DNA of 28,387 nucleotides from MESE01 sp036675035 (GTDB lineage: Bacteria; Pseudomonadota; Gammaproteobacteria; Burkholderiales; Burkholderiaceae_D). This document shows positions 7,606-15,425 of the stretch, piece after piece (within the stretch, counting starts at the first letter, position 1; every line of letters begins with the position of its first letter). A program made the position numbers and the translations under genes. The notes beneath the pieces were generated by a model, which worked only from the letters and a program-made list of their open reading frames with translations, was not told where the DNA came from and searched no databases. The stretch covers positions 1 to 28,387 of the forward strand of contig JAKFFO010000005.1 of assembly GCA_036675035.1 (NCBI GenBank), read 5' to 3'.

Positions 7606-8184
7606 ATGGAACATACGCTCCCTCCCCTTCCTTATGCGATGGATGCCCTGGCGCCACACATTTCGAAGGAAACACTCGAATATCATTACGGCAAGCATCA
7701 TCAAGCGTACGTCACCAACCTGAACAACCTGATCAAGGGAACGGAATTCGAGAACGCGTCGCTCGAAGAGATTATCAAAAAATCATCCGGCGGCGTATTC
7801 AACAACGCGGCCCAGGTTTGGAACCATACCTTTTACTGGAATTGCATGAAGCCTAATGGCGGCGGCGCACCAAGCGGCAAGCTGGCCGATGCGATCAATG
7901 CCAAATGGGGCTCTTTCGACAAGTTCAAGGAAGAATTCACCAAGTCCTGCGTGACCAATTTCGGCTCCGGCTGGACATGGCTGGTCAAAAAGGCCGATGG
8001 CTCGGTCGACATTGCAAATACATCGAACGCCGGAAGCCCGCTGACCGGGACCGACAAACCATTGCTGACTTGCGACGTATGGGAACATGCGTACTACATC
8101 GATTATCGGAACGCCCGTCCCAAGTACGTCGAGACGTTCTGGAATCTGGTGAACTGGGATTTTGTTGCAAAGAATCAGAGCTGA
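7606..8184 (+). CDS. sodB: Superoxide dismutase, iron type
   Basis: This cytoplasmic enzyme converts superoxide to oxygen and hydrogen peroxide. The protein is 192 aa, starting at the ATG at 7606 with AAAGGA about seven bases upstream. The four metal ligands are present: His27, His74, Asp157 and His161. The block AAQVWNHTFYW (68-78) has the glutamine at residue 70 in the position typical of iron rather than manganese enzymes. The C-terminal motif DVWEHAYYIDY (157-167) is intact. It follows xseA by 145 bp on the same strand. A TACAAT hexamer at 7555-7560 could be its -10 box, with no good -35 visible. Confidence 0.97.
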   Translation: MEHTLPPLPYAMDALAPHISKETLEYHYGKHHQAYVTNLNNLIKGTEFENASLEEIIKKSSGGVFNNAAQVWNHTFYWNCMKPNGGGAPSGKLADAINAKWGSFDKFKEEFTKSCVTNFGSGWTWLVKKADGSVDIANTSNAGSPLTGTDKPLLTCDVWEHAYYIDYRNARPKYVETFWNLVNWDFVAKNQS

Positions 8185-8647
8185 ATCTGATAGTCGCATG
8201 ACGGTCCTGGCAAGATAGTAATTGCCGCAGCATCTTGTCGGGGCCGAATTCAGACGTGTTTTTCAGGTCAGCAGCGGTTACAACGCCGGTGGGCCGCTGG
8301 CAGAAAAGCTGCGGCAAATGCGACGTGCGGCGACGGAGCCCGGTTCGCAGCCGACGAAGACGTTAACCGGCATCCTGTCAACGCAATTGTTCACGCATGA
8401 ACCGCAGTCCAAGGTTTGTCTCAATATTTTTACTGTTTTGTTTGCCCTTGATCAATAAATAAACACCTACCCGTTGCGATAAGGGTTCATCCCCGACGAT
8501 CGCCAGGGGTAGAATTCATTCTTCATGCAAGAAGCATCATGGATCGCACGGGAACCGCGCTATTCGATGCGCTTGCAGTTCAACCCATCGAATAGATTTC
8601 AAGCTGCCGGCGTTACTCACTAGCACCAACCCTACCTCGATTCATCT
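8185..8647. other. 463-bp spacer between sodB and the receiver-domain gene
   Basis: I see no convincing gene, RNA or terminator here. A 78-codon TTG-start reading frame at 8222-8458 has no recognisable motif or ribosome site. A short 5-bp hairpin (TTCTT/AAGAA) lies at about 8519-8533. The promoter of the next gene should be in the right half. Confidence 0.5.
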
Positions 8648-9460
8648 ATGCCGTTGACAGAATTATTTCGCGAGAGCTTTATCGACATTTCCTATGATCC
8701 GGAAGCATCACTGCTCCATGTCAACTGGAACGGTTATCAATCGGTCGATTCGATTCGACACGGGTCCGAGAAGGTGTTCGAACTGATGCAGAAGCATGAA
8801 GCGTATCTTGTGTTGAACGACAACACGCATATTCTCGGCATCTGGCGCGACGCGGCCGACTGGCTCGCGCGCGACTGGTTTCCCCGGATGAAGGACGCCG
8901 GCCTCAAGCGTTTCGCGTGGATCTATAGCCCGAGCCGGTTTTCCCAGGTATCGACTGATGCAACATTGTCGCTGATCGACAGCGCCGCCTTTGGCGTAAA
9001 AACATTCAATGACAAAGCGGATGCGCTGGCATGGCTTGAGCGCGACCGGGCAAAACCGCAGACTCCGGAAAAGCATCGCATGCGGGTGCTGGTCATCGAA
9101 GACAACCGCGATTTTTCCCACCTGTTCCGTGAAATGTTGAAGATCATGGGCTGCGATCCGGAAGTGGCCAGTACGGCGCGCTCGGGTTTGGACCTGGCAC
9201 AGAAAATCCTGCCCGACATGATTTTTTGCGACATTGGTTTGCCTGGCGACATGAACGGATTCGATTTCGCGTCTTCCGTACGGTCGCACGAGAAGCTGGC
9301 GCATATTCCATTGATCGCCGTATCCGGCTATACCAGCCCGGAAGACAAGCAACGGGCAGTGGATGCCGGATTCGACAGAGTGTTTCCAAAACCGGTAAAG
9401 TTTGCCGATATCAGCGAGGCACTGGCCACCTTTTCCAAGGAAAAAACTTCGGGCCGCTGA
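8648..9460 (+). CDS. Two-domain protein: STAS-like N-terminus plus response-regulator receiver
   Basis: This is a 270-aa soluble protein. Residues 1 to about 135 (YDPEASLLHVNWNGYQS, then VLNDNT, WFPRMKDAGLKRFAWIYSP) resemble the small alpha/beta STAS-like domains found alone in many Gram-negative bacteria, here fused to a receiver. Residues 145-265 are a canonical receiver: acidic pair Glu151/Asp152, phosphoacceptor Asp195 in CDIGLPG, Ser226 in AVSG and Lys248 in FPKPV. There is no DNA-binding output domain, so it probably signals through protein contact or phosphotransfer. It lies 367 bp upstream of a HisKA_3 kinase on the same strand. That kinase is its most obvious partner, though such kinases usually pair with NarL-type regulators. 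The ribosome site is weak. Confidence 0.88.
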   Translation: MPLTELFRESFIDISYDPEASLLHVNWNGYQSVDSIRHGSEKVFELMQKHEAYLVLNDNTHILGIWRDAADWLARDWFPRMKDAGLKRFAWIYSPSRFSQVSTDATLSLIDSAAFGVKTFNDKADALAWLERDRAKPQTPEKHRMRVLVIEDNRDFSHLFREMLKIMGCDPEVASTARSGLDLAQKILPDMIFCDIGLPGDMNGFDFASSVRSHEKLAHIPLIAVSGYTSPEDKQRAVDAGFDRVFPKPVKFADISEALATFSKEKTSGR

Positions 9461-9478
9461 GCGCCATCCCGTCTTTAC

Positions 9479-9529
9479 CGTGCACTCGCCTTTTTCGTGC
9501 ATTCGCCTATTCCGTGGATGCGCCTCTTC
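9479..9529. repeat. Three tandem imperfect 17-bp repeats
   Basis: Units at 9479-9495, 9496-9512 and 9513-9529 follow the pattern CGTGnAntCGCCTnTTn: CGTGCACTCGCCTTTTT, CGTGCATTCGCCTATTC and CGTGGATGCGCCTCTTC. They start 18 bp after the receiver gene's stop codon and lie about 300 bp before the kinase start. The regular spacing, about one and a half helical turns, fits an array of binding sites or a recent slippage duplication that is decaying. Confidence 0.7.
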
Positions 9530-9827
9530 CTTGCCGTCCCCAGCGCCTTTTTCCGGCGCACTTTCCCGACTTCCCGGTTCCGGATCGGTCGCTCAAGCGG
9601 CACATTTTTGACACTTCTTTGGTTAACGCGTGACTTTTTGCGCTGGAACAAAGACAGCACTGAACCGGCTAAATTTCGAACAGGTCTACTGATTCACAAC
9701 CATGATGCAATGCATCACCGGTGACCTTTCCGGCACGATAACCGACGCGCGTCCGTAGCCGAGAACAGGACGACCGGCAAGCCAGATTTCGACCGATACG
9801 CCAGCGACCGCTTGGAGATTGTTTCGC

Positions 9828-11474
9828 ATGTACGCTTTTCCTGAAGTCGACACAGAATCCGATGTTTATGCCGCCAAAGACGACGACGCGAGCTTCTGCG
9901 ACGTGCTTTTTCAAACTGTTGCAGGCGCCGCACCGTCTGCCATGGGCGTGGTGTCGGGAACCGAACTACGCTTGAAGTGGGCGAACGCCGCCTTCAGTCG
10001 ATGCCTGGATGATTCCCTCCGGCAGACGGATGTGTCGGGAATGCTTCTGGCAGATGTATTGCCGCGATATTCGGAAAGCGGACTCGACCCTATTTTCCGG
10101 CACGTGGCTTCGACCAGGATCACATTCGTTGCTCCCGAATACAGATACGAGTTTTTCGATCGCGGCATCACCTATTGGCACTGGTCGCTGGTCGCGTTGC
10201 CTGCGCCACCCGACATGGTGCCCGACCTGCTCTTCCAGGCAATCGACGTAACCGACAACGTTCTGGCGCGACGGCGGGCGGAATCGCTTGCCGGCCAGTT
10301 CGAACGTCAGCAACGCTTGTTCGACACTGCACTGTCTTCGACGCCGGACTGCAATTATGTGCTCGATCTCCACGGCAGATTCGTCTACGCCAATCGTGCG
10401 CTCGCCGAACTGCTGGAGAAACCGATCGAAGAAATCATCGGTAAAACCGTATTCGAGCTGGGCCATGCTCAAGCGATTACCGACAAGTTGCAGGCGCAGA
10501 TCAGGGAGGTGGTCGATACCGCGAGCCAGCGCCGCGATGAAATGCCGTATACCTCCCCGTCCGGGAAATCAGGGTATTACGAATACATTCTTGTTCCGGT
10601 CATCGGCGAAAACAGAAAAGTGGAAGCGGTCGCGGGTTCGACCCGCGATGTCACGAAGCGCAAGCTGGCCGAGGATGCGTTGAAGGATGCGCATGACGGA
10701 CTTGAGCGCAAGGTTATGGAGCGCACGACGGAACTGGTCAAGGCCAATTCGCTGCTCAAATCGGAGAACGCGGTGCGAGTGCACGCTGAAGAGGCGCTGC
10801 TGCAATCGAAACATGTGCTGCAGCAGCTTGCGGCACATCAGGAATCGATCAAGGAAGACGAGCGCAAGCGGATCGCCCGCGAGATTCACGACGAACTTGG
10901 GCAGCAGTTGCTGGTATTGAGGATGGACACGTCGATGCTGCATACCCGCACAAGACGCAATCATCCGAGGCTTCATAAAAAAGTCGATGCCGCGCTGAAG
11001 AACATCGACAATACAATGCAAAGCATCCGCTCGATCATCAATAATCTGCGGCCGGCTGTGCTCGATCTCGGATTGCATGCCGCCATTGAATGGCAGGTGA
11101 AACGATTCGAGGAACATACCGGGATCGCCTGCGACCTGGTGTCGGACGGAAAGGACATTGCGCTGGAGGACAACTGCACCACCGCATTATTCCGTACCGT
11201 GCAGGAGTCGCTGACCAATGTCAGCCGGCATGCGCACGCGACCCAGGTGCTGATCGAACTATACGAAACCGATAGCAAGGTTTTCATGAAAGTGTCTGAC
11301 AACGGGATTGGCACCGGCCCCGATGACCGCAGAAAAAAAACCGCATTCGGACTGCTCGGCATGAAAGAGCGAATCTCAACACTGGGTGGAAATCTCGACA
11401 TCAAAAGCGAACCGGATCAAGGGATGATACTGACGGTTTCGGTTCCGATTCAAGCCGGCCTGCGATTGCATTGA
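9828..11474 (+). CDS. Soluble PAS-domain sensor histidine kinase, NarX/HisKA_3 type
   Basis: This is a 548-aa protein with no membrane segment, so the sensor is cytoplasmic. The ATG at 9828 has GGAGA nine bases upstream; a TTG at 9819 directly abuts that site and is unlikely. A degenerate N-terminal PAS-like region spans about 28-145 and a clearer PAS domain about 163-278 (DGKS-type core with YVLDLHGRFVYANRAL). A coiled-coil linker covers about 280-340. The HisKA_3 phospho-acceptor helix is ERKRIAREIHDELGQQ with His354. The ATPase domain has the N box QESLTNVSRHA (459-469), DNGIG (491-495) and FGLLGMKER (507-515). All catalytic motifs are intact. No NarL-type regulator is adjacent; the receiver protein upstream is the nearest candidate partner. 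PAS ligand or cofactor unknown. Confidence 0.94.
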   Translation: MYAFPEVDTESDVYAAKDDDASFCDVLFQTVAGAAPSAMGVVSGTELRLKWANAAFSRCLDDSLRQTDVSGMLLADVLPRYSESGLDPIFRHVASTRITFVAPEYRYEFFDRGITYWHWSLVALPAPPDMVPDLLFQAIDVTDNVLARRRAESLAGQFERQQRLFDTALSSTPDCNYVLDLHGRFVYANRALAELLEKPIEEIIGKTVFELGHAQAITDKLQAQIREVVDTASQRRDEMPYTSPSGKSGYYEYILVPVIGENRKVEAVAGSTRDVTKRKLAEDALKDAHDGLERKVMERTTELVKANSLLKSENAVRVHAEEALLQSKHVLQQLAAHQESIKEDERKRIAREIHDELGQQLLVLRMDTSMLHTRTRRNHPRLHKKVDAALKNIDNTMQSIRSIINNLRPAVLDLGLHAAIEWQVKRFEEHTGIACDLVSDGKDIALEDNCTTALFRTVQESLTNVSRHAHATQVLIELYETDSKVFMKVSDNGIGTGPDDRRKKTAFGLLGMKERISTLGGNLDIKSEPDQGMILTVSVPIQAGLRLH

Positions 11475-11687
11475 ATCCAGTCGCCGTCAACCTGCCGTCC
11501 GCGTTGCCTGACCCGGCGCAACGCTTCCCCGCTATCGAACGATGAAAACGCCCGCTTCAACAGCAGGCTGACGGCATCGTCCCGCCCGCTCAACTGCCAT
11601 CGCTCCGCAACACCTTGATGCGCCCAGGCCGTTCGAGGAAACGGCAGAGCGTCGTCTGTAGTACCCGCCTCACGCAACCCGTACCCT

Positions 11688-11723
11688 CTTCCTTGCTGCC
11701 TTCCCTGCTGTCTTCCGCATTGT
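11688..11723. repeat. Three imperfect 12-bp tandem repeats
   Basis: CTTCCTTGCTGC (11688-11699), CTTCCCTGCTGT (11700-11711) and CTTCCGCATTGT (11712-11723) are consecutive. The first two differ at two positions and the third has diverged more. This looks like a small decaying slippage array just before the hairpin at 11732. Confidence 0.55.
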
Positions 11724-11731
11724 ATCTCTCC

Positions 11732-11752
11732 GATTTTTCGGCCTGAAAAATC
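11732..11752. repeat. AT-rich hairpin GATTTTTC/GAAAAATC
   Basis: A perfect 8-bp stem with a 5-nt loop (GGCCT) lies 258 bp after the kinase stop. No T run follows on the plus strand, so it is not a standard terminator. Its position between two genes of the same direction leaves its role open. Confidence 0.5.
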
Positions 11753-12084
11753 ACGGCCGCATAGCGGCTGTTGTCGTTTTACCCCCTTTTCGCTGCACCG
11801 ATTTCTTTTTTGCAAACACTTCCGTTGCCGCTTCGGCAATCAATTCGTGCAGAAATTGTTCGACTCATAAAGCTTCGTGAAATTTATTCCCGGAATGCAC
11901 AATTTCATCTTGAACCGAGGAAAGACGGTGTTTAGAATGGGCAACGTTGCCTTCGGTAAAAACATCTTTGCAGCAATAAAGTCAGTGCTTTTTTTCGTGG
12001 TCTGTCAGCGAAAACCTGTGGTCCTGATCCCGATGTTTCCGACGGGCATAGCAATGTCCCTTCAACATTTGAACGCACGGGTTT

Positions 12085-13296
12085 ATGTCAGATTTTTTAT
12101 TGCACAACCACGACGTAAGAAAAACAGCAGGGCTTGGCCGCCTCATCAAATCCACAATCATCGGGTTAAGCCTGTTATCCGGTGCCAGCGTCGCGCAGCC
12201 GCTCATCGAAGCAACGCTGGACGAGCAGATAGCCATGATTCCGGTCCGTTCCGGTGCATCGACCGTCGAACTGGAAACCACGATTTTCAAACCGCCAGGA
12301 GATGGACCGTTTCCATTGGTGGTGATGAACCACGGGAAGGAACCTGGCGATCCGCACAATCAGAAGCGCGACCGTTTTCTCGCCTTTAGCGAGGAATTCG
12401 TAAAACACGGTTATGCGGTCGTGGTACCGATGCGCAGCGGTTTTTCCAAGTCGACCGGCGTGTATCGCGAAGACGGCTGCAACATGACCAACAACGGTCA
12501 TTGGCAAGCGGACGATTTGCACGGCACGCTGGAATATTTCCGCGAACAGACATGGGTCGACAAGGAACGTATTATTATCGCCGGCCAGTCCTACGGCGGG
12601 TTGGCGACCATGGCCTTTGGCACGCACCAGTTTCCCGGTGTGCGCGGCCTGATCAATTTCGCCGGCGGATTGCGCTCCGACGGCGGGAACTGCGAATGGC
12701 GCGGCGAACTGGTTACCGCGTTTGCCGAGTACGGTGCGAAAAGCAATCTGCCGAGCCTGTGGTTTTACGGCCAGAACGATAGCTACTTCAATCATGAGCT
12801 CGCCAACCGGATGCATAACGCATACGTGACCTCCGGCGGCAACGCCAGGCTGGTCGCCTATGACGCTTTCAAGGCGGATGCGCATGGCATGGTCGGCAGC
12901 TGGGAAGGCGTAAAAATCTGGTGGCCCGAAACAGAACATTTCCTGCGTCAGATCGGCATGCCGACCGAAGAGGTGATCGCGATTATTGATGACAATCCGA
13001 TCCCGAAAACCGATTTCGCTGCGATCGACAATGTCGACGCGATCCCGTATCTGAAGGATACGGGCCGGGAAGCGTACCGGGTTTTCCTCAGCAAATCATT
13101 GCCGAGGGCGTTCGCGCTGTCGCCGTCCGGCGAGTGGAGCTGGGCCGAAGAAGGCGATGATCCTGCCGAGCGCGTGCTGGCCAGTTGCCAGGCCAACAGC
13201 AATGCGCCATGCAAGCTGTATGCGGTGGATGATTACGTAGTCTGGAGCGACAATTCGGTGGGCATACCGACCGATAATCTATCGGCCGGAAATTAA
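12085..13296 (+). CDS. Exported alpha/beta hydrolase (dienelactone-hydrolase-like) with extra C-terminal domain
   Basis: This is a 403-aa predicted serine hydrolase. A signal peptide is likely: basic residues at 13-22, a hydrophobic stretch (STIIGLSLLSGASVA) and cleavage near Ala37. The alpha/beta fold follows, with PLVVMNHG (77-84), the nucleophile elbow GQSYGG (Ser169 at 167-172), a likely acid at Asp232 in FYGQND and a likely base at His267 in DAHGM. Residues from about 310 on (GREAYRVFLSKSLPRAFALS, two cysteines, LYAVDDYVVW) form a second small domain I associate with Burkholderiales hydrolases and exported proteins, function unknown. The substrate is unknown; an esterase or peptidase role is possible. 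It is a single gene, convergent with the next one. The ribosome site before ATG 12085 is weak. Confidence 0.88.
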   Translation: MSDFLLHNHDVRKTAGLGRLIKSTIIGLSLLSGASVAQPLIEATLDEQIAMIPVRSGASTVELETTIFKPPGDGPFPLVVMNHGKEPGDPHNQKRDRFLAFSEEFVKHGYAVVVPMRSGFSKSTGVYREDGCNMTNNGHWQADDLHGTLEYFREQTWVDKERIIIAGQSYGGLATMAFGTHQFPGVRGLINFAGGLRSDGGNCEWRGELVTAFAEYGAKSNLPSLWFYGQNDSYFNHELANRMHNAYVTSGGNARLVAYDAFKADAHGMVGSWEGVKIWWPETEHFLRQIGMPTEEVIAIIDDNPIPKTDFAAIDNVDAIPYLKDTGREAYRVFLSKSLPRAFALSPSGEWSWAEEGDDPAERVLASCQANSNAPCKLYAVDDYVVWSDNSVGIPTDNLSAGN

Positions 13297-13298
13297 TT

Positions 13299-13322
13299 TT
13301 CCAATCAATCTTCCAATCAGTC
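13299..13322. repeat. 12-bp tandem duplication after the hydrolase gene
   Basis: TTCCAATCAATC (13299-13310) is followed directly by TTCCAATCAGTC (13311-13322), with one difference. It fills the short gap between two convergent genes. Confidence 0.6.
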
Positions 13323-13332
13323 GAGGCTGACG

Positions 13333-13353
13333 CCCGCGTCCTTACGCGGGTTT
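13333..13353. terminator. Weak GC hairpin between convergent genes
   Basis: CCCGCG (13333-13338) and CGCGGG (13345-13350) pair around a 6-nt loop and are followed on the plus strand by only three T. The hairpin overlaps the last codons of the minus-strand gene. It could help end the hydrolase transcript, but the U run is too short to be sure. Confidence 0.3.
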
Positions 13354-13728
13354 GGCGGCCTCGATTTCCTTCAGCACTTCCTGGGCCGCGCGGAACGCGT
13401 CAACAGCGAGCGGCACGCCGCAATAGACGGTTGCATGCAGCAGCACTTCGCGGATTTCGTCGATCGTCGCACCATTATTGATTGCGCCGCGCACATGCCC
13501 TTTCAATTCCTGAGTACGGCCGAGCGCGGTCAGCATCGACAGCGTAATCAGGCTTCGCGTCTTGAAATCAAGACCGTCGCGGCACCAGACGGTGCCCCAC
13601 GCATTGCGCGTAATATATTCTTGCAGCGGCCGGGTGAAATCATCCGCATTGGAAAATGCCTTTTCGACAAATGCCTCACCCATCACCTTGGTGCGCGCCT
13701 GCATGCCATCCTTGAATTGCTGATCCAT
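13342..13728 (-). CDS. Carboxymuconolactone decarboxylase-family protein (PcaC-like)
   Basis: This is a 128-aa all-helical protein. It closely follows the PcaC pattern: a tryptophan-rich centre (WGTVWCRDGLDFKTRSLITL), His78 in ELKGHVRGA, and the end block HATVYCGVPLAVDAFR (98-113). PcaC turns 4-carboxymuconolactone into beta-ketoadipate enol-lactone in protocatechuate breakdown. No other pca gene is in the window, so it may instead be a stand-alone family member of other function. It lacks the CxxC pair of the AhpD peroxidase branch. GGGAGA lies six bases before the ATG, a good ribosome site. It is convergent with the hydrolase gene and lies 199 bp downstream of the DUF938 gene on the same strand. 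Confidence 0.9.
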   Translation of the reverse strand: MDQQFKDGMQARTKVMGEAFVEKAFSNADDFTRPLQEYITRNAWGTVWCRDGLDFKTRSLITLSMLTALGRTQELKGHVRGAINNGATIDEIREVLLHATVYCGVPLAVDAFRAAQEVLKEIEAAKPA

Positions 13729-13927
13729 GAGTTATCTCCCGGTCGAAAACGTCGCAAGATACCGGACCGACACATTGCGGTCAATTATTTTGCCGCAAGC
13801 CTCCGGATAACGGCTGACGAGTGAGCTGCAACAATCAGTTCGAGTACGCCGGTTGCAGTTGCATCGCGCTGCAGTGTGGCAAACGCTCACGCTCGCTCGT
13901 TATCGCGCCGCGTTGCGCGCTTTGCTT

Positions 13928-14539
13928 TCAAATCGGCTGCTTCAGTTCACCAGCTTTTTGCCAGACCAGCATTCTATTGTTGGCGGGCATGGCGATATCT
14001 TCCTGCAGCACCAGGGCGCGGTCGACTGCGAGCCGGTTGACCGCTTCGAAGTCGCGAATCCCCATGTGCGGCGCCTGGGCGCGCAGCATGGCATCGAACT
14101 GCGCATTGCTTGCACTGGTGAAGTCGCCGCCATAATTGAACGGTCCATAAATGCACAGCGTGCCGCCAGCCTGCAATACTCGCCCGATTCCGTCGAACAT
14201 CCGCTCGACTTCAGCCCAGCTCATGATGTGACACGTGTTCGCACTGAATATCGCGTCAAACCGATCCTGTGGCCAGCTATCGGCTACATCGAGCAATAAT
14301 GGTGGCGGCACATTGGGCAAACCGCTTTCCTGCCTCCACGCGTCGATGCTGGCGTGATTTTCCCGAACATCGCTCGGCTGCCAAACCAGATGCGGCAAGC
14401 GCGCAGCAAAAAATACCGCGTGCTGGCCGGTACCGCTGCCAATTTCAAGCACATGCCTGCATTGCGCGAAGCGGTCACGCAATACAGTTAGTATAGGCTC
14501 GCGGTTTCGCTCGCAGGCTGGAGAAAAATTCCGGGTCAT
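13928..14539 (-). CDS. DUF938-family SAM-dependent methyltransferase-like protein
   Basis: This 203-aa soluble protein belongs to the DUF938 family (human relative METTL26). It begins SPACERNREPIL, a family signature. The SAM-binding motif EIGSGTGQH is at 32-40, followed by WQPSDVRE (53-60). The next blocks are FDAIFSANTCHIMSW and YGPFNYGG, the latter probably at the substrate side. The C-terminal DFEAVNRLA and MPANNRMLVW blocks are also family-typical. The substrate and physiological role of the family are unknown. It lies 61 bp downstream of the RDD gene, so the two may be co-transcribed. The ribosome site is weak. Confidence 0.9.
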   Translation of the reverse strand: MTRNFSPACERNREPILTVLRDRFAQCRHVLEIGSGTGQHAVFFAARLPHLVWQPSDVRENHASIDAWRQESGLPNVPPPLLLDVADSWPQDRFDAIFSANTCHIMSWAEVERMFDGIGRVLQAGGTLCIYGPFNYGGDFTSASNAQFDAMLRAQAPHMGIRDFEAVNRLAVDRALVLQEDIAMPANNRMLVWQKAGELKQPI

Positions 14540-14600
14540 ATGGCAGCTGGAAAAATTGTCCGGATTAAAAAGTTAACGGCATGTGCCGGTGGACACGCGT

Positions 14601-15071
14601 TCAGCCGTTTTTCTTTTGCCGAACCACGATCGTGCCGGCCAGCTTGTCATGCCACCCCTGCTTTTTCGGATCGAACGCAACCCATATCAGGCCAAGGCCA
14701 AAAGGTATCACTGCAAGAAAATAACCCAGATATCGTCCGATATGCTGGCCAATACTGGGCGGACCGCTGGTTCTCTCATCCAGAACCACAGCAGATATTG
14801 CCATTTTTCCGGGTGTCCGGTTGCGGGCCGTCCAGATCGCGAAGATCAGGAGCGCTGGCAAAATCCACATCGGCAGAAAATCCGATGTGCCGGAAGTATG
14901 GATAGCGTTAGAAAATTTACTCCATCCGAATACAACGAGCATCAATGGAATCAGCATTGCCATCAAGAACAGCGCATCGACAATGCTGGCCCACAGCCTG
15001 AGCCAGAACCCCACGTACTCAAGTTCGGTTGAGTCGTCCATGTCGTCAAACAGCGCCGTCTGAAGTCTCAT
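14601..15071 (-). CDS. RDD-family small membrane protein
   Basis: This is a 156-aa inner-membrane protein with three or so hydrophobic segments at about 27-48, 67-81 and 112-131. The RDD family pattern is visible: GFWLRLWASIVDAL with Arg25 and Asp32, RTPGKM at 85-90, and QGWHDKLAGTIVV near the end. A TTG at 15113 would extend the protein by 14 residues; neither start has a clear ribosome site and I prefer the ATG at 15071. Some family members have been linked to ion transport, but the function here is unknown. The DUF938 gene follows in the same direction. Confidence 0.88.
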   Translation of the reverse strand: MRLQTALFDDMDDSTELEYVGFWLRLWASIVDALFLMAMLIPLMLVVFGWSKFSNAIHTSGTSDFLPMWILPALLIFAIWTARNRTPGKMAISAVVLDERTSGPPSIGQHIGRYLGYFLAVIPFGLGLIWVAFDPKKQGWHDKLAGTIVVRQKKNG

Positions 15072-15425
15072 GGCGCTGGGTCGGCAACTCGGCGTTGCGC
15101 TATCCGGTAGCAAGCGGTGAAATTCATGGCCAGCACGATCGCATCAAGAGGCAGTCTCGCATATTCGTTACCACGCACGGCAAAGATCCCGGCGGCGGAT
15201 TCTGGATTGGAGGAAAGTAGAACATCTGGCAAGATCAATCATGCCTGCTCGCGCGGCCGCTCCCCTGACCTGTATCAGTAAAATGCGCTGAAACGCTGCG
15301 GACCGGACAAATGCCAGGCGAGAAAACCCGGGATCGACTTCGGACTGATTTAATCGAAATCAAACAAATTCTGAGGTGTTACGCAGAAATCCGATTCGTC
15401 GCAGGCTGTATCCGGCAACTCGGAA
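15072..15425. other. 354-bp spacer upstream of the RDD gene
   Basis: Both flanking genes are on the minus strand, so this should hold the RDD gene's promoter and the end of the upstream methyltransferase transcript. I see no convincing gene, terminator or repeat. The part at about 15345-15390 is AT-richer than the rest. Confidence 0.45.

Larger units (their letters stand above)
11475..12084. other. 610-bp spacer after the kinase gene
   Basis: No gene is supported. A 129-codon minus-strand frame (11450-11839) is Arg/Gln-rich and low in complexity and overlaps the kinase 3' end. A plus-strand frame from 11877 runs into the hydrolase gene in another frame. The spacer holds a 12-bp triple repeat (11688-11723) and an AT-rich hairpin (11732-11752), described separately. 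The hydrolase promoter should lie in the AT-rich part after about 11870. Confidence 0.5.

Noticed and set aside
8222..8458. A 78-codon frame after sodB
   Set aside because: It has a TTG start without a ribosome site and no motif.
11450..11839. A 129-codon minus-strand frame with GRQQGRQQGRGYG
   Set aside because: The repeat-like peptide only reflects the 12-bp DNA repeat, and the frame overlaps the kinase 3' end.
13342..13728. An aromatic catabolism (pca) cluster
   Set aside because: Only one decarboxylase-family gene is present, and its neighbours have no link to protocatechuate breakdown.
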